Shown: positions 30,712 through 40,793, counted from the first letter of the stretch. The stretch: DNA of 64,000 nucleotides from Alteromonas indica (GCA_003056425.1 PYVY01000001.1:310001-374000); one strand, 5' to 3'. Translations and numbers: made by a program. Notes: a model not told the origin generated them from the sequence alone.

Positions 30712-31212
30712 TTTGTGCCTCGATGCTCTCGTGCAAATTGTTATTTTTCGTAAATAGTCGCCATAAGCCGCACTAACCATTCTGGGTCTGATTTGTTATC
30801 CCCTCTTACGCTACTTTGTTGTGTATTGCGCAGCGCAGAGCCTTTCACTACCTGAATGGTACGCGTTTACGCGACGCTACCTGCTATAGCCTTGCTTACG
30901 CTTTTTTCCCAGAAACAAACGGCGCTGGGGCCAACGAAATATTGCGATATTGAGAAAGCAACAGATACCATTGGGTTGCCCCGCGGGGCGAGTACCCTAC
31001 TGTTCATACGCCCGGGCCAAAGCCGTCTTAGGGTATGGTTATGCCGCGATGTTGCGAGCACGGTGTCGGCCTGTTATTTATCAAGTAATATTATAGACAC
31101 CCTCGATAAATAGACATATTTGATAACGGGAATGTACCTCCGTCTGCCTGTACTTTACCCGTTTAGCCCCTTTCCTCGCTCAGCCGATAGCTATATAAGT
31201 TATATTTTAAAC
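30712..31212. other. Intergenic region with no recognised gene
   Basis: About 500 bases between convergent units. An 85-codon plus frame (30856-31113) lacks a ribosome site and any family signature. I see no RNA gene or repeat here. Confidence 0.4.
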
Positions 31213-31246
31213 CAAAAAAAACCGGACAGTATAGATGCTGCCCGGC
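31213..31246 (-). terminator. Terminator of the iron-uptake group
   Basis: On the minus strand CCGGGCAG pairs with CTGTCCGG (one G-U) around an 8-base loop and is followed by eight T. It lies about 170 bases after the PepSY gene stop. Confidence 0.75.
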
Positions 31247-31418
31247 CAAGATGAGTCTTTTCATTTTTTGCTGTTACGCCCCACCCCGGACGAGTGCGGC
31301 GCAAAGCCGTAGCGGGTAAGTAGGTGACATAAGTTCTAAATAGACAGGTTGGACCTTATCTACCGGCCCATCCCACTACGAGGCGCAACCGTTGCCGCGC
31401 ACCCCATTGCTGCAATGT

Positions 31419-32921
31419 TTAATCCTGCGCTTGAGAAGCGTTCTGGCTCACTACCGCGGCACAGTGGCGAGGTGCGGCCGGAGAACCAGCACGCGCCGCG
31501 GCTGGGGCCGCGAATTCAGGCACTTTTTGATGCTGATAAAAACGCCAGAACGTCCATAGTGCATAGGCTACGAGTAACATATTGATCGCCAGTGCAGCAC
31601 CGTTTAACGCACTACCTGTAAAAGCCATAAGGTGTGCAACGACCAATAGCAAACTGCTAAAGCCACTGATAAGCTGCCAGCGGGCGGGTTGCAGATAGGG
31701 CGTTACAATACTGGCCGCGACCCCTGCCACCATTAACCACCAGAAGCTATAATACATAGATACATCCGACCACAAAGAAGCTAAGGCGCTTAGTGCAATA
31801 GCACTTATGCTACCCCATACCACCGCAGCCCAACAGCGACGAAGCCGGGGTGGGTTAGCCTGTTTTGCCAGCCAAATATCGACACCCGTTACACATAGCG
31901 CCGTGAGCATAATACCCAATACAAAATACAGAATTTTTACTGGTAAGCCGGCAAAGTCGCCAAAATGTAAACGATACATGGAATAAATTAGTTGTTTACC
32001 CCAGTAACCATCGGCATACCCAGCGGTGGCTAAAAAAGCCCCGCTACTGTCAAAACGATAATTTTCAGAATACGCCATTTTACCCGGCATTTGCCCGTAT
32101 AACTCGATAAACTGAGCGGGCGTGCCCACATCGTGAACCGTAATAAATAATGGTACATGACCAGTATTCATTTGCTCAAAGTTGGCCAGCGCCGTACCAA
32201 TTTGGGGCGTGCTGACGGTTTGCTCTAGTTGGGGTTCTGGGGTGAAGACTTTATCCATTACCGCCTGCCGGTCACCGTTATAGTCTATTTGCGCGACAAG
32301 GGTAAGAATAACGCCTGCGATACCGAAATAGGTTCCGGTAATCCCAATAATTAAATGAAAAGGTGCCGCCCATATGCCAAAGCGGTTGTGTAAATCAATA
32401 CGGCCGGGCTGTACGGTGCCGCCACGTCGAAGTTTAAATGCATCTTTCACCAGGCGCTTATGCGCAAATATGCCACTTACCACCAATGCACATATCACCG
32501 CCCCCATCGCACTGACAAAAATCAGCCCCCACGTCATCGGCAAATGCAGATAATAATGCAATTTCACTAACATTTTGGACCAGGGAAAACGCTCTTGTTC
32601 AAGCAGGTTACCCTGAGCGTCAGCAAACCAGGCATTGTGGTCATTTTCTACCACCAGTCGCGGAATGCCTGACCCCGGGAGCACGACGTGGTAATGCTCG
32701 GTTTCTTCGGGATGCTTAGCCAAAAAGCGAGCCATTGCAGTGTCTATCGCCTCGGGCGAAACACGCTCAAACTCTTCTATATTTGGCTGTTCCCAGCGTT
32801 CAAATTCCTGATTGAACACAACCAGGGTGCCCGATAAACAGAGCAAATACAGGAAAACACCAAGAAATACACCAAGCCAGCTATGGGCATTAAGTGCGGG
32901 TTGTCGGGTGAATAGCTTCAT
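31419..32921 (-). CDS. PepSY-associated inner-membrane protein (iron-uptake type)
   Basis: The 500-residue protein has the PepSY-TM/PiuB layout: a first membrane helix directly after the N terminus (NAHSWLGVFLGVFLYLLCLSGTLVVF), a periplasmic PepSY-like region, several further membrane segments with conserved His (KLHYYLHLPMTWG, HNRFGIWAAPFHLIIGITG, MYRLHFGDF), and a long C-terminal membrane part. Such proteins accompany siderophore receptors and probably reduce or move ferric siderophores. ATG 32921 gives the family start; the frame extends to a TTG at 32948. It follows the small membrane-protein gene by 4 bases. Confidence 0.85.
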   Translation of the reverse strand: MKLFTRQPALNAHSWLGVFLGVFLYLLCLSGTLVVFNQEFERWEQPNIEEFERVSPEAIDTAMARFLAKHPEETEHYHVVLPGSGIPRLVVENDHNAWFADAQGNLLEQERFPWSKMLVKLHYYLHLPMTWGLIFVSAMGAVICALVVSGIFAHKRLVKDAFKLRRGGTVQPGRIDLHNRFGIWAAPFHLIIGITGTYFGIAGVILTLVAQIDYNGDRQAVMDKVFTPEPQLEQTVSTPQIGTALANFEQMNTGHVPLFITVHDVGTPAQFIELYGQMPGKMAYSENYRFDSSGAFLATAGYADGYWGKQLIYSMYRLHFGDFAGLPVKILYFVLGIMLTALCVTGVDIWLAKQANPPRLRRCWAAVVWGSISAIALSALASLWSDVSMYYSFWWLMVAGVAASIVTPYLQPARWQLISGFSSLLLVVAHLMAFTGSALNGAALAINMLLVAYALWTFWRFYQHQKVPEFAAPAAARAGSPAAPRHCAAVVSQNASQAQD

Positions 32922-32925
32922 AACA

Positions 32926-33453
32926 TTATAATACCAAAGTAATCCCAAACAGCGCCGCCGCGACGCTGTGATACATTACCGCCTTGCGTTTGGCGGGGCT
33001 GCCTAAATAGTGATAAGCCAGCATAGCCCAAAGTAACGGCTGAATAATTATACACACTGCCAATTGGCCAGTTTGCTCAATCGGTAAAAAACGGCTTAGG
33101 GCTACACTTATCACAGTGCTGAGCAACAACTGCCCTACCAACACCACCAGCGCATGGGCCAGATGACCAGCCATTTTATAACCCGAGGTACTGATGGTAC
33201 GCACCGGAGCCTGGGTCAATTTTAAAGGCCGTATAGTTTGTTCCCGGGCTATCGCTACCCACACCAAAACGCCTGGTAATAGCAACCCGTAGACCACGCC
33301 GTATTCCCAGCCTGCTGCTATGCTAAAGCTGATCACACTGGTAATAAATACCGCCAACGCGGCCCAACCCAGTGAGGGGGTACTACGCTGCCAGCTATAA
33401 TAGGTAACGGCTATAGCCAGCATGCCCAGTATAAAACTCAGTGTATAAGCCAC
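32926..33453 (-). CDS. Membrane protein of the siderophore-receptor operon
   Basis: The 175-residue protein has about five hydrophobic segments and no clear catalytic motif. It starts at a GTG (33453) with CGGAGA 8 bases upstream. It lies 15 bases after the TonB-dependent siderophore receptor and 4 bases before the PepSY gene, so it is part of one iron operon. Small membrane proteins of unknown function are common at this place in receptor-PepSY clusters, but I cannot assign a family name. Confidence 0.7.
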   Translation of the reverse strand: MAYTLSFILGMLAIAVTYYSWQRSTPSLGWAALAVFITSVISFSIAAGWEYGVVYGLLLPGVLVWVAIAREQTIRPLKLTQAPVRTISTSGYKMAGHLAHALVVLVGQLLLSTVISVALSRFLPIEQTGQLAVCIIIQPLLWAMLAYHYLGSPAKRKAVMYHSVAAALFGITLVL

Positions 33454-33468
33454 GAACAGTGTCTCCGG

Positions 33469-35595
33469 TTAAAACTGATAGGTTAGTGACGCATTAATAT
33501 TTCGTCTGACACCCGGAAAACAATCGCCTCGGGTTAAACAGGAAGTCAGGTATTCCTTATCCGTCAGATTGCGTACATTCAGCCGAGCAATAAGATTATC
33601 TGACAGCGGCTTTTCAAGCATCAGATCGGCCAGGGTGTAATCCGGGGTGGCATAACGTACCGCCGTATTTTCCGCTACGCTTTGCCCGACATACCGCAGA
33701 CCAGCACCCATCCGTAAGCCATCGCCAAACGAGGGCTCCCAGGTTAACCACAATGAGGCATTACTATCAGGCTGGCCGGGTAATTCAAAGCCATTTGGAT
33801 CCTGGGCGTCCATCACCGAGGCATTAAGCTCTGCGGTAAACTCTCCTAGCACGATACGGCTTTCCAACTCGACCCCATTAATGGTGGCAATACCTTGCTG
33901 CTGAGACGCGGTGACAGGCAACGCATTCGGATTCGGCAAATTGGCTATTTCAATGTCATACCAAGCCAGTGTGACAAAGCCTGGAATAGCGTTAAAGGCA
34001 TACTTAATGCCGGCTTCATACTGGCGTCCGGTTTCCGGTTCTAATTGGTTCCCCAGCATATCAAGGCCAACGACAGTTTCAAACGACTCAGCATAACTGA
34101 CGTAAGGCGATAAACCATTGGCAAACTTGTATAGCACGCCGGCTGAATAAGAGGTTTGGGAATCATCCTGGCTAACACTGCCATTATCATTGTCGACACT
34201 GTCGTGGCGCACACCCAGGGTTATCCGCCAGTTGTCATAGGCAATCTGATCAGACAGATATAAGCCAACGTCCTTCACTGTTTGCAAAGGGCCATCAGTG
34301 TAAAGTGCATCAAATACCGCTTGGTCCGGTGCGCCGGTGTAAACCGGGTTAGCTAAATCCAGTACATAACGAAAGTCACCGGCACTTACGCCCCCATCGG
34401 TGTAATACGAGAAATTATTGTCTGTTTCCACATCCTGATACTGTACCCCCGCCAAAATCACATGCTCAAACGCACCCGTATCAAAGGTTTTACTCAAACG
34501 AATATCCACCGCCTGCTGTTTAAAGGTATTGTCTGCGGTATAAAAGGTACGGGCTACAGTAGTCTCAGTGCCCACCACGGGGGCGCCCAAAAACGCGTTA
34601 ATATAACGTGTTGTGCCGGTAAACAAAGGCCAGGCTTGGTGATAATCGGCTTCCCCATCACGCCACAAAGCGGTGAAAGTAAGCTCAGTGGTATCATTAA
34701 AGGCATGCTCACCGAGCACCGTCAGTTGGCTGGATTTTGTATCGTATTTATTGAAGCCTGGTTCGCCAGCATATACATCTTGATCGGGCAAATAGCTGCC
34801 ATCTGCCAGTGGCTCAAGAGTACCCTCAATCGGCACAAACTGGGCGGCAGTATCACTGTTAGTATCTTGAAATAAGCCGATAACCGTCAAGCGGGTGGCA
34901 TCGCTGGGAGAGTAACTGACTGATGGCATCAGTAACCGGGTATCATCATTAACGTAGTCTACCTGCGTGTCGGCATCCCGATAGATACCGACCACCCGAC
35001 CCAGCCATTTTTCATCTTCGGTCAGGCGGCTGCCTACATCCACATTTACTTGTTTCTTATTAAAGCTGCCATATTCCAATATGAGCTCATTGACATTATT
35101 TACCCCTGGGGTTTTAGAAACATAATTTACCAGCCCCCCCGGCGAGCCCTGGCCGTAAAGTACTGAAGCAGGTCCTTTTAGTAACTCCACCTGTTCCAGC
35201 GTATAAACCTCAGCCCGGGTAGAATTATAGCTGCCAAAAAGCTCCTGAATCGAGTCCCGGTAGCGGGGTATTGAAAGTCCACGGCTGCTGATCGCATCGC
35301 CGCGGGTAGCGAAACCATAGGTCTCGCCGGCCACCCCGGCCATGTAGGTTACTGTTTGCGATAAATTAAATGCACCTTTGTCTTTCAGATCAGAGAGCGT
35401 CTCTATGGATACCGAGCGAGCCAACTCTACAATCGGCACATTGGTTTTCGTTGCGCCAAAAGCACTGCGCGTGCCGGTCACTTCAATTTTTTCAAGTTCC
35501 TCGTCGCTCGTAGCAGGGGCCAGCGATGACTGGGCGCTGGTATTAAAAGACAGCAAAGCAAAGACAGAAGCAGACAATAAAGGCAGCGTTTTCAT
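33469..35595 (-). CDS. TonB-dependent siderophore receptor
   Basis: The 708-residue outer-membrane receptor has a signal peptide (about residues 1-21), a TonB-box-like EKIEVTGTR, a plug domain with ISSRGL, EVYTLEQVELLKGPASVLYGQG and SPGGLVNYVSKTP, and a 22-strand-type barrel ending in the terminal strand NINASLTYQF. The plug wording (LKGPASVLYGQGSPGG) is that of FhuA/FpvA-like ferric-siderophore receptors. A Fur-box-like site lies about 65 bases upstream. The ligand is unknown; no siderophore synthesis genes are in the window. Confidence 0.93.
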   Translation of the reverse strand: MKTLPLLSASVFALLSFNTSAQSSLAPATSDEELEKIEVTGTRSAFGATKTNVPIVELARSVSIETLSDLKDKGAFNLSQTVTYMAGVAGETYGFATRGDAISSRGLSIPRYRDSIQELFGSYNSTRAEVYTLEQVELLKGPASVLYGQGSPGGLVNYVSKTPGVNNVNELILEYGSFNKKQVNVDVGSRLTEDEKWLGRVVGIYRDADTQVDYVNDDTRLLMPSVSYSPSDATRLTVIGLFQDTNSDTAAQFVPIEGTLEPLADGSYLPDQDVYAGEPGFNKYDTKSSQLTVLGEHAFNDTTELTFTALWRDGEADYHQAWPLFTGTTRYINAFLGAPVVGTETTVARTFYTADNTFKQQAVDIRLSKTFDTGAFEHVILAGVQYQDVETDNNFSYYTDGGVSAGDFRYVLDLANPVYTGAPDQAVFDALYTDGPLQTVKDVGLYLSDQIAYDNWRITLGVRHDSVDNDNGSVSQDDSQTSYSAGVLYKFANGLSPYVSYAESFETVVGLDMLGNQLEPETGRQYEAGIKYAFNAIPGFVTLAWYDIEIANLPNPNALPVTASQQQGIATINGVELESRIVLGEFTAELNASVMDAQDPNGFELPGQPDSNASLWLTWEPSFGDGLRMGAGLRYVGQSVAENTAVRYATPDYTLADLMLEKPLSDNLIARLNVRNLTDKEYLTSCLTRGDCFPGVRRNINASLTYQF

Positions 35596-35660
35596 AGGTA
35601 TGTATACAAAATTTGTGAATTAAGACGCCACTTACTTTACTGACTAAAGTGCTAGATGTA

Positions 35661-35679
35661 AATAATAATAATTACTATT
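35661..35679 (-). promoter_or_regulatory. Fur box upstream of the siderophore receptor
   Basis: AATAATAATAATTACTATT matches the 19-bp Fur consensus GATAATGATAATCATTATC at 14 positions, including most of the ATAAT repeats. It sits about 65 bases before the receptor start, where Fur repression would block transcription when iron is plentiful. Confidence 0.65.
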
Positions 35680-35722
35680 TACAACTTAGGACTAGCAAAC
35701 TTCTCTTCTTGGCTAACCTGGA

Positions 35723-36187
35723 TCAGCGCGCCCCCGGATAACCAAACTGACGCCAGCTTTCGTAAACAAACACCGCTACTGCATTGGATAAATTCATACT
35801 GCGGCTGTTCTCCAGCATGGGGATGCGGACCCGCTGTCCTGGCGGCAGTGACTGAATAAAGTCATCAGGCAACCCGCGGGTTTCCGGGCCAAAGATAAGC
35901 GCATCGCCCTGACAGTATTTTACATCGCTGTGAAACGAAGACCCTTTTGTAGTACAGGCTAAAAGCCGTTTTGGCTGCTCACTTGCAATATATGCAGGTA
36001 AGTCTGCATGCCGTTTTACGTGGGCAAATTCATGATAGTCAAGGCCGGCCCGGCGTACTCTTTTATCATCCCAGTCAAAGCCAAGGGGCTCTATAAGATG
36101 CAACGCAAACCCGCTGTTGGCGCATAAGCGGATGATGTTACCGGTATTGGGAGGGATTTCAGGCTGGTATAACACAATATCTATCAT
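35723..36187 (-). CDS. trmL: tRNA (cytidine/uridine-2'-O)-methyltransferase TrmL
   Basis: The 154-residue SPOUT enzyme methylates the wobble base of some tRNA-Leu species. It begins [20 protein letters not shown] and shows [19 protein letters not shown], the knot motifs [10 protein letters not shown] (about residues 98-107) and [20 protein letters not shown] (about 119-138). The frame opens at a GTG at 36220, but E. coli TrmL aligns from ATG 36187. No terminator is evident; the receptor operon begins 128 bases away on the same strand. Confidence 0.94.
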   Translation of the reverse strand: MIDIVLYQPEIPPNTGNIIRLCANSGFALHLIEPLGFDWDDKRVRRAGLDYHEFAHVKRHADLPAYIASEQPKRLLACTTKGSSFHSDVKYCQGDALIFGPETRGLPDDFIQSLPPGQRVRIPMLENSRSMNLSNAVAVFVYESWRQFGYPGAR

Positions 36188-36257
36188 GATGGCTAAATAG
36201 TAAGCGAAGGAATGCGGCACAGCATAGGACCAATCTCTGGCGCTGGCAAGACAGTGG

Positions 36258-37226
36258 CTAAGACTTATCCAAAAAGGCTAACAGTTGCTTCATTACTGGT
36301 ACCCGGTAGCGGTCTGCTTCAATCAGTAATTCATGACGCGCGCCGCTAATTTCCACCCACTGGCAATGGGGCATCGCCCGCGCCACAGCCCGCTGAACGC
36401 GATTATCCACCACCTTATCTGCCCCGGCGGAAAATAGCAGGCAAGGTAGCGTTAACCGGGGGGCTTGCTGCGTAATTTCAGCCATGGCCTGGCGCGCCGC
36501 TGCCAGCCACGCCGTGGTTACGCCGCCCAGCTGGATAGCCGGCTCAGCCTCGTACAACGAGCGAAAAAGTTGATAGCGTACGTCGCTATGGGTAAGTTTA
36601 TTGAGGCCAAACGGCACCGCCTGGTAATCAGTCTGACCAAAAAAGTAATCAGCGGTTACCCCTGCTTTTATTGCTTTACGCTGGCCTAACCAAAGCAACC
36701 CTTTCGCTACCGGCTCAGGTAATGCAGGTCTGATTCCGAACATCGGCGAACAAAACACGGCACGCTCAAATAATCCGGGCTCCCGCAGTATGGTCAGCGC
36801 CCCGATAGCACCGCCCATTGAGTGGCATAATAAGGATAAAGCACCGCGCTGGTGGGGCGTTATCACCTGCCGGTGAAAGGTTAGCAGATCATCAACATAA
36901 TCAGTGAAATTAGCTACATAACCATGATGAGGGTTGTCGGTCATGCGGCCCGATAGGCCCTGCCCCCGGTGATCTAATATAAATACCGCATAGCCATGGT
37001 GATACAAATCATAAATGACTTCTTTGTACTTAAGTAACGATTCGATCCGGCCGGAACTAATTAAGACAGACTGCCGCGCCTGGGGCGGGCAACACCATGC
37101 ATAACTGACCGGGACATCGTGTTTACCTTGAAAACTTCCGGTTTTCACTGCACTTTGCCAGAACGGCTCTATATGGGATACGCTGGCAGCGCTAAGTTCG
37201 GATTCGCTGAATAAAGACACTGGCAT
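36258..37226 (-). CDS. Alpha/beta hydrolase, lysophospholipase (PldB) type
   Basis: The 322-residue hydrolase has the oxyanion region, [13 protein letters not shown] (about residues 80-92), the nucleophile elbow [11 protein letters not shown] (Ser near 129, with CHSMG where GHSMG is usual) and the late His in [15 protein letters not shown] (about 292-306). DHRGQG and RHELL..E are typical of PldB-like serine lysophospholipases or monoacylglycerol lipases. No signal peptide is seen. It lies 12 bases after the sensor-kinase gene, so it may share its transcript. Confidence 0.83.
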   Translation of the reverse strand: MPVSLFSESELSAASVSHIEPFWQSAVKTGSFQGKHDVPVSYAWCCPPQARQSVLISSGRIESLLKYKEVIYDLYHHGYAVFILDHRGQGLSGRMTDNPHHGYVANFTDYVDDLLTFHRQVITPHQRGALSLLCHSMGGAIGALTILREPGLFERAVFCSPMFGIRPALPEPVAKGLLWLGQRKAIKAGVTADYFFGQTDYQAVPFGLNKLTHSDVRYQLFRSLYEAEPAIQLGGVTTAWLAAARQAMAEITQQAPRLTLPCLLFSAGADKVVDNRVQRAVARAMPHCQWVEISGARHELLIEADRYRVPVMKQLLAFLDKS

Positions 37227-37238
37227 AGATAACGCTGT

Positions 37239-38591
37239 TTAACTGCTAAAAGGCAAATGGATTATCACCTGCAGGCCGCCGGCCTGCGCCTGGTGAGCAC
37301 GAATTATCCCATGATGCGCTGTGACCGCCGCTTTTGCAATTGCCAATCCCAACCCTACGCCACCGGAATCACGGTCGCGCGCCAATGACGCCCGATAGAA
37401 CGGCGAGAAAATCGCTTCTCGTTCTGTTACGGGTAGGCCGGGGCCGTCATCTTCAATAATAATTTGCCAGTGCGACGCTTGGCATTCCACGGTCAGCGTT
37501 ACCCGGGTGCGGGCATAACGTATGGCATTTCGAATCACATTTTCTACTGCGCTGCACAATAAGGGCCGATTAGCCTGTACCGCCGTAGCGGGTAAATCAG
37601 TACAAGCAAAAACCTTGTCGTTATTGCTGGCTTCAAACTGGGCATCCTGGCATAGGTCTCGTAATAGGCTATCGATATTAATCGTTTCCATACGTGGCGG
37701 CGCGGCCTCCGCGCGGGTTAAGGCCAGTAATTGATTAATCAGGGTTTCCATTCGCACCGCTTCCCGTTCAATTCGTTGCAACGTGGGCGCATCAATATTT
37801 TGCTGATGGGCCAATCCCAGTGCCATCTGTAAACGAGTGAGCGGCGACCGTAATTCGTGTGAAATATCGCCCAGCAACCGTTGTTGGCCACGCCATAGAT
37901 TCTCTAACTGGCTAGCCATACTATTAAAGTCCCGGGCCAGGGCCCCGAGTTCGTCTTGCCGGTTAGCCGGCGCCTGGGCCCGCGCCTGCCAGTCGCCGTC
38001 GGCCAGCTTTTTGCTAGCCGAACGCAGCTGTTGTATAGGTTTGACCAAAGAACGGGCAAACCAGTAAGACAGTAACATACTCACCACAACGCCCACTCCA
38101 AGCAGGCCTATCAGCCACTCACGCGGGTCCATCGGGGCCCCTCGCTCGGCTAAAAATAATGCATAACGTTGCGACTGAAATACAAAAGGCTGCGGCCCTA
38201 TTAAAGAAAAGTCGCGCTGCTTAAGCATGATGGGGGTGCGTTGGGCAATTAAATCGCGCAACCGCTGTTCGGTGCGTGGGCGCAGTGGGGGGCCGTCGCT
38301 GCGCACCGTGGCACCTGAGTCTATCGCCACCGCCACTAACCTGAACGGCAAACGTCGGCTCACTCGGTTGAGCGACGTCTGTAATGTGGGAAGAGGCTGA
38401 TTTTCCAGTCGATTCGCCAATTGATGCAGGGTTTTAACATGGCGCAGCGGCACCGCGGCAATGTCGATGTCATCCTCCACCAGCTTACTTATCCATACCG
38501 CACACCCGGCAGTCAGAAGCGTTGTTAACCAAAACCATAAAAATAGCCGGCCAACGAGGCGCCGTGCGGGGTTAAGCATACGGATATTCAT
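37239..38591 (-). CDS. Cpx-like sensor histidine kinase
   Basis: The 450-residue kinase has two membrane segments (about residues 12-32 and 160-180) around a periplasmic sensor domain, a HAMP linker (KPIQQLRSASKKLADGDW), the phospho-acceptor LLGDISHELRSPLTRLQMAL (His near 248) and an ATPase domain with N box NAIRYA, G1 EDDGPGLP and G2 GVGLGLAIAK. The architecture and the H-box wording are close to CpxA. It follows its response regulator by 3 bases. The sensed signal is probably envelope stress, judged from the divergent cpxP/spy-like gene. Confidence 0.87.
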   Translation of the reverse strand: MNIRMLNPARRLVGRLFLWFWLTTLLTAGCAVWISKLVEDDIDIAAVPLRHVKTLHQLANRLENQPLPTLQTSLNRVSRRLPFRLVAVAIDSGATVRSDGPPLRPRTEQRLRDLIAQRTPIMLKQRDFSLIGPQPFVFQSQRYALFLAERGAPMDPREWLIGLLGVGVVVSMLLSYWFARSLVKPIQQLRSASKKLADGDWQARAQAPANRQDELGALARDFNSMASQLENLWRGQQRLLGDISHELRSPLTRLQMALGLAHQQNIDAPTLQRIEREAVRMETLINQLLALTRAEAAPPRMETINIDSLLRDLCQDAQFEASNNDKVFACTDLPATAVQANRPLLCSAVENVIRNAIRYARTRVTLTVECQASHWQIIIEDDGPGLPVTEREAIFSPFYRASLARDRDSGGVGLGLAIAKAAVTAHHGIIRAHQAQAGGLQVIIHLPFSS

Positions 38592-38594
38592 GGC

Positions 38595-39323
38595 TTAGCC
38601 TGTTTTCAATAAATAACCCGCGCCGCGGATTGTTTTAATTTTATCGTCGCTGGTCACTGCCGCCATTTTTTTGCGTAAGTTGCTCACGTGCATATCAATA
38701 CTGCGATCGTACGCCATTAACTTCTTGCCCAACACCTTTTCTGAAATATCATCTTTGGTTACCAGCTGGCCGGCGTTCAACATCAACAAGTGCAAAATGG
38801 CAAATTCTGTTCCTGTAAGGTTTAGCGCACTATCATGACAGTGCACCAGCTGCCGGGCTACCGACAACACAATATGATTAACCCGTACGTCCTGCTGTTG
38901 GCGGGAATTGGTGGTGAGCTCAAGACGGCGCAGTATAGCTTTGATGCGGGCGGCCAGTTCCCGATGATTAAACGGCTTGGGTAAATAGTCATCCGCGCCT
39001 AATTCCAACCCTAAAATTCGATCGTAATCATCGCCGCGGGCCGTTAGCATCAACACGGGGGTAAGATGGCTCATACGTAACTTTTTAAGCACATCAAAGC
39101 CATCCATTTGGGGCATCATTACATCCAGTAATATGAGGTCAAATGCTTCACCGCCAGTAGCCACCTCAAGCCCTTTGAGGCCGTCGTTGGCTACCGTGAC
39201 TTTATAGCCACATGTTTGCAAATAGCTTTGCAGCATATCGGTAAGTTCATTATCATCATCGATAATAAGGATAGAATGCCTGGCCGCCTGCCGTGATTCA
39301 GCGCTATTCACTGATACCTCCAC
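38595..39323 (-). CDS. Cpx-like OmpR-family response regulator
   Basis: The 242-residue protein has a receiver domain (ILIIDDDNELTDML; phosphorylation site LILLDVMMPQMDGF, Asp near 63; LTARGDDYDRILGLELGADDYLPKPF) and a C-terminal winged helix (LTGTEFAILHLLMLNAGQLV, IDMHVSNLRKKM, IKTIRGAGYLL). The DDYDRILGLELGADDYLPKPFN phrase and the gene order with the kinase support CpxR. It is divergent from a cpxP/spy-like gene, with a CpxR-box-like repeat between them, suggesting autoregulation. Confidence 0.9.
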   Translation of the reverse strand: MEVSVNSAESRQAARHSILIIDDDNELTDMLQSYLQTCGYKVTVANDGLKGLEVATGGEAFDLILLDVMMPQMDGFDVLKKLRMSHLTPVLMLTARGDDYDRILGLELGADDYLPKPFNHRELAARIKAILRRLELTTNSRQQQDVRVNHIVLSVARQLVHCHDSALNLTGTEFAILHLLMLNAGQLVTKDDISEKVLGKKLMAYDRSIDMHVSNLRKKMAAVTSDDKIKTIRGAGYLLKTG

Positions 39324-39396
39324 CGTTTTAAAATAAGCTCAATTCATTTATAGCTTACCCGACTTCCGGGCTAGGGCAATAAGCCAGCTAGCCGGA

Positions 39397-39412
39397 TTTA
39401 CAGAAGCTTTAC
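39397..39412 (+). promoter_or_regulatory. CpxR-box-like direct repeat
   Basis: TTTAC-AGAAGC-TTTAC reads on the minus strand as GTAAA-N6-GTAAA, matching the CpxR recognition pattern GTAAA-N5(4-8)-GTAAA. It lies 68 bases before the cpxP/spy-like ATG and in the shared divergent region with the cpxR-like gene. Confidence 0.65.
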
Positions 39413-39479
39413 ACTTTTCATACCCACCTTTGCATTGCATCAGGCTACACTTCCTACCGTCAAAGCAATGGAGGTTCTT

Positions 39480-40265
39480 ATGAAAAAACGTATCGTAACA
39501 ACGCTAATCGGTGCCCTGTTAGTGTCTGGCGCCATTGTAGCTAAACCTGATCATAGGGAAAAAGCTGATGCTAAGCGTGATGGCATCCGCCATATGATGA
39601 AAGAGTTGCGTAGTCTGGATTTGGAAAAAACCCAAAAAGCAGATATCCGGCTTATTGTTAAAACATTACGGGCTGATATGAAAGCTAACCGCCCGGAACA
39701 TACACCAGGTGAACGTCCCCCGGCCAACCTGACCGAAGCAGAGCTAGCCGCAGCTATTGAAGCGCGCTTTGAAGCTGTCCAAGCTAATCAGTTAGCTCGG
39801 GCTAAAGCCAAGCATGCTATTTATCAGGTACTTACCGAAACCCAACAAGAAGCGCTGGCAGCGAAGAAGGCAGAAAAAGCACAGAAGCGTAGTAATCATG
39901 CTGATAAACGTAAGCGGCCGGATGCTGGCAAATTACCGCCGGCATTTGACGAGCTTGATTTAAGCGATGATCAATTAAGTGCGGTTCAGGCTACCCTGGA
40001 ACAAGGCCGTGAACAGCGCCAGCAAAGCCACGCAAAAATGCAGCAACTGCGTGAACAGGAACGCACAATAATTCAGGCAGAAACTTTTGATGAAGCAGCC
40101 TGGCTGGCCCTTTCACAACAGTTTAAAGCAGCGTTGATAGACAGTAAGACAGCCCGTCTGCAACAGCAGGAGGCGATGGAGTCTATCTTAAGTGATGAGC
40201 AACTGACCGAGCTAAAAGAGATTCATGACGAACATCGTCGTGGTCCCAAACACCGCCGCGGATAA
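39480..40265 (+). CDS. Spy/CpxP-family periplasmic chaperone-like protein
   Basis: The 261-residue protein has a signal peptide (about residues 1-21, ending VAKP) and a long, charged, all-helical body with LTxxQ-type repeats of the Spy/CpxP family (LTETQQEAL, LSDDQLSAV, LSDEQLTEL), apparently two tandem copies. It is larger than E. coli CpxP (166) or Spy (161). ATG 39480 has GGAGGTTCTT directly upstream; an earlier in-frame TTG/ATG would precede the signal peptide. It is divergent from the Cpx-like pair and preceded by a CpxR-like box, so it is a probable CpxR target. Confidence 0.85.
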   Translation: MKKRIVTTLIGALLVSGAIVAKPDHREKADAKRDGIRHMMKELRSLDLEKTQKADIRLIVKTLRADMKANRPEHTPGERPPANLTEAELAAAIEARFEAVQANQLARAKAKHAIYQVLTETQQEALAAKKAEKAQKRSNHADKRKRPDAGKLPPAFDELDLSDDQLSAVQATLEQGREQRQQSHAKMQQLREQERTIIQAETFDEAAWLALSQQFKAALIDSKTARLQQQEAMESILSDEQLTELKEIHDEHRRGPKHRRG

Positions 40266-40289
40266 TATCCTTCAACGGTGAACCTCAAC

Positions 40290-40337
40290 AACGCCTGCCT
40301 GAGTTCCGATAAGGTCCTTCTATGGCAGGCGTTTTTA
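40290..40337. terminator. Bidirectional terminator between the spy-like gene and mgsA
   Basis: AACGCCTGCC and GGCAGGCGTT form a 10-bp perfect stem with a 24-base loop, followed by five T on the plus strand. It overlaps the last 3 bases of mgsA. Confidence 0.75.
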
Positions 40338-40745
40338 ATACTCTGGTTTTTTAATTTGGTAATCCACTGATAAAAAACGTGGTGAAGTAACCACTAAATC
40401 CGCTGTAGCGCTATTACACGCAACAGGCACATTCCACACTGAGCATAAACGCAGCAAAGCTTTTACATCCGGATCATGGGGCGCCGGATTTAATGGATCC
40501 CAGAAAAAGAACAATGCATCCAGGGTGCCTTCAGCTATCAGCGCACCAATTTGTTGGTCGCCGCCCAATGGGCCGCTTTTAAAGCGTGTTACCTGCAACC
40601 CCGTTTCCTGGGCTATCATCCCTCCCGTGGTGCCTGTGGCCACAATGTGGCAGCGCTGCATTATTGGCATATGTTGCTGAACCCACGCTAATAGCTCTGC
40701 TTTTTTGTGGTCGTGAGCCACCAGCGCAATGGTACTTTTACTCAT
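40335..40745 (-). CDS. mgsA: Methylglyoxal synthase
   Basis: The 136-residue enzyme turns dihydroxyacetone phosphate into methylglyoxal. It shows [14 protein letters not shown] with the catalytic-region His, the TGTTG phosphate loop, [17 protein letters not shown] (with the catalytic Asp) and [23 protein letters not shown] 40745 has AAGGA 8 bases upstream; the frame is open to 40793. It is somewhat shorter than E. coli MgsA (152), mostly at the N terminus. It is a single gene converging on the spy-like gene. Confidence 0.95.
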   Translation of the reverse strand: MSKSTIALVAHDHKKAELLAWVQQHMPIMQRCHIVATGTTGGMIAQETGLQVTRFKSGPLGGDQQIGALIAEGTLDALFFFWDPLNPAPHDPDVKALLRLCSVWNVPVACNSATADLVVTSPRFLSVDYQIKKPEY

Positions 40746-40793
40746 TGTTATGTTCCTTAAAGCTACCTTGATATCCACCCTGCCCGACAGCAC

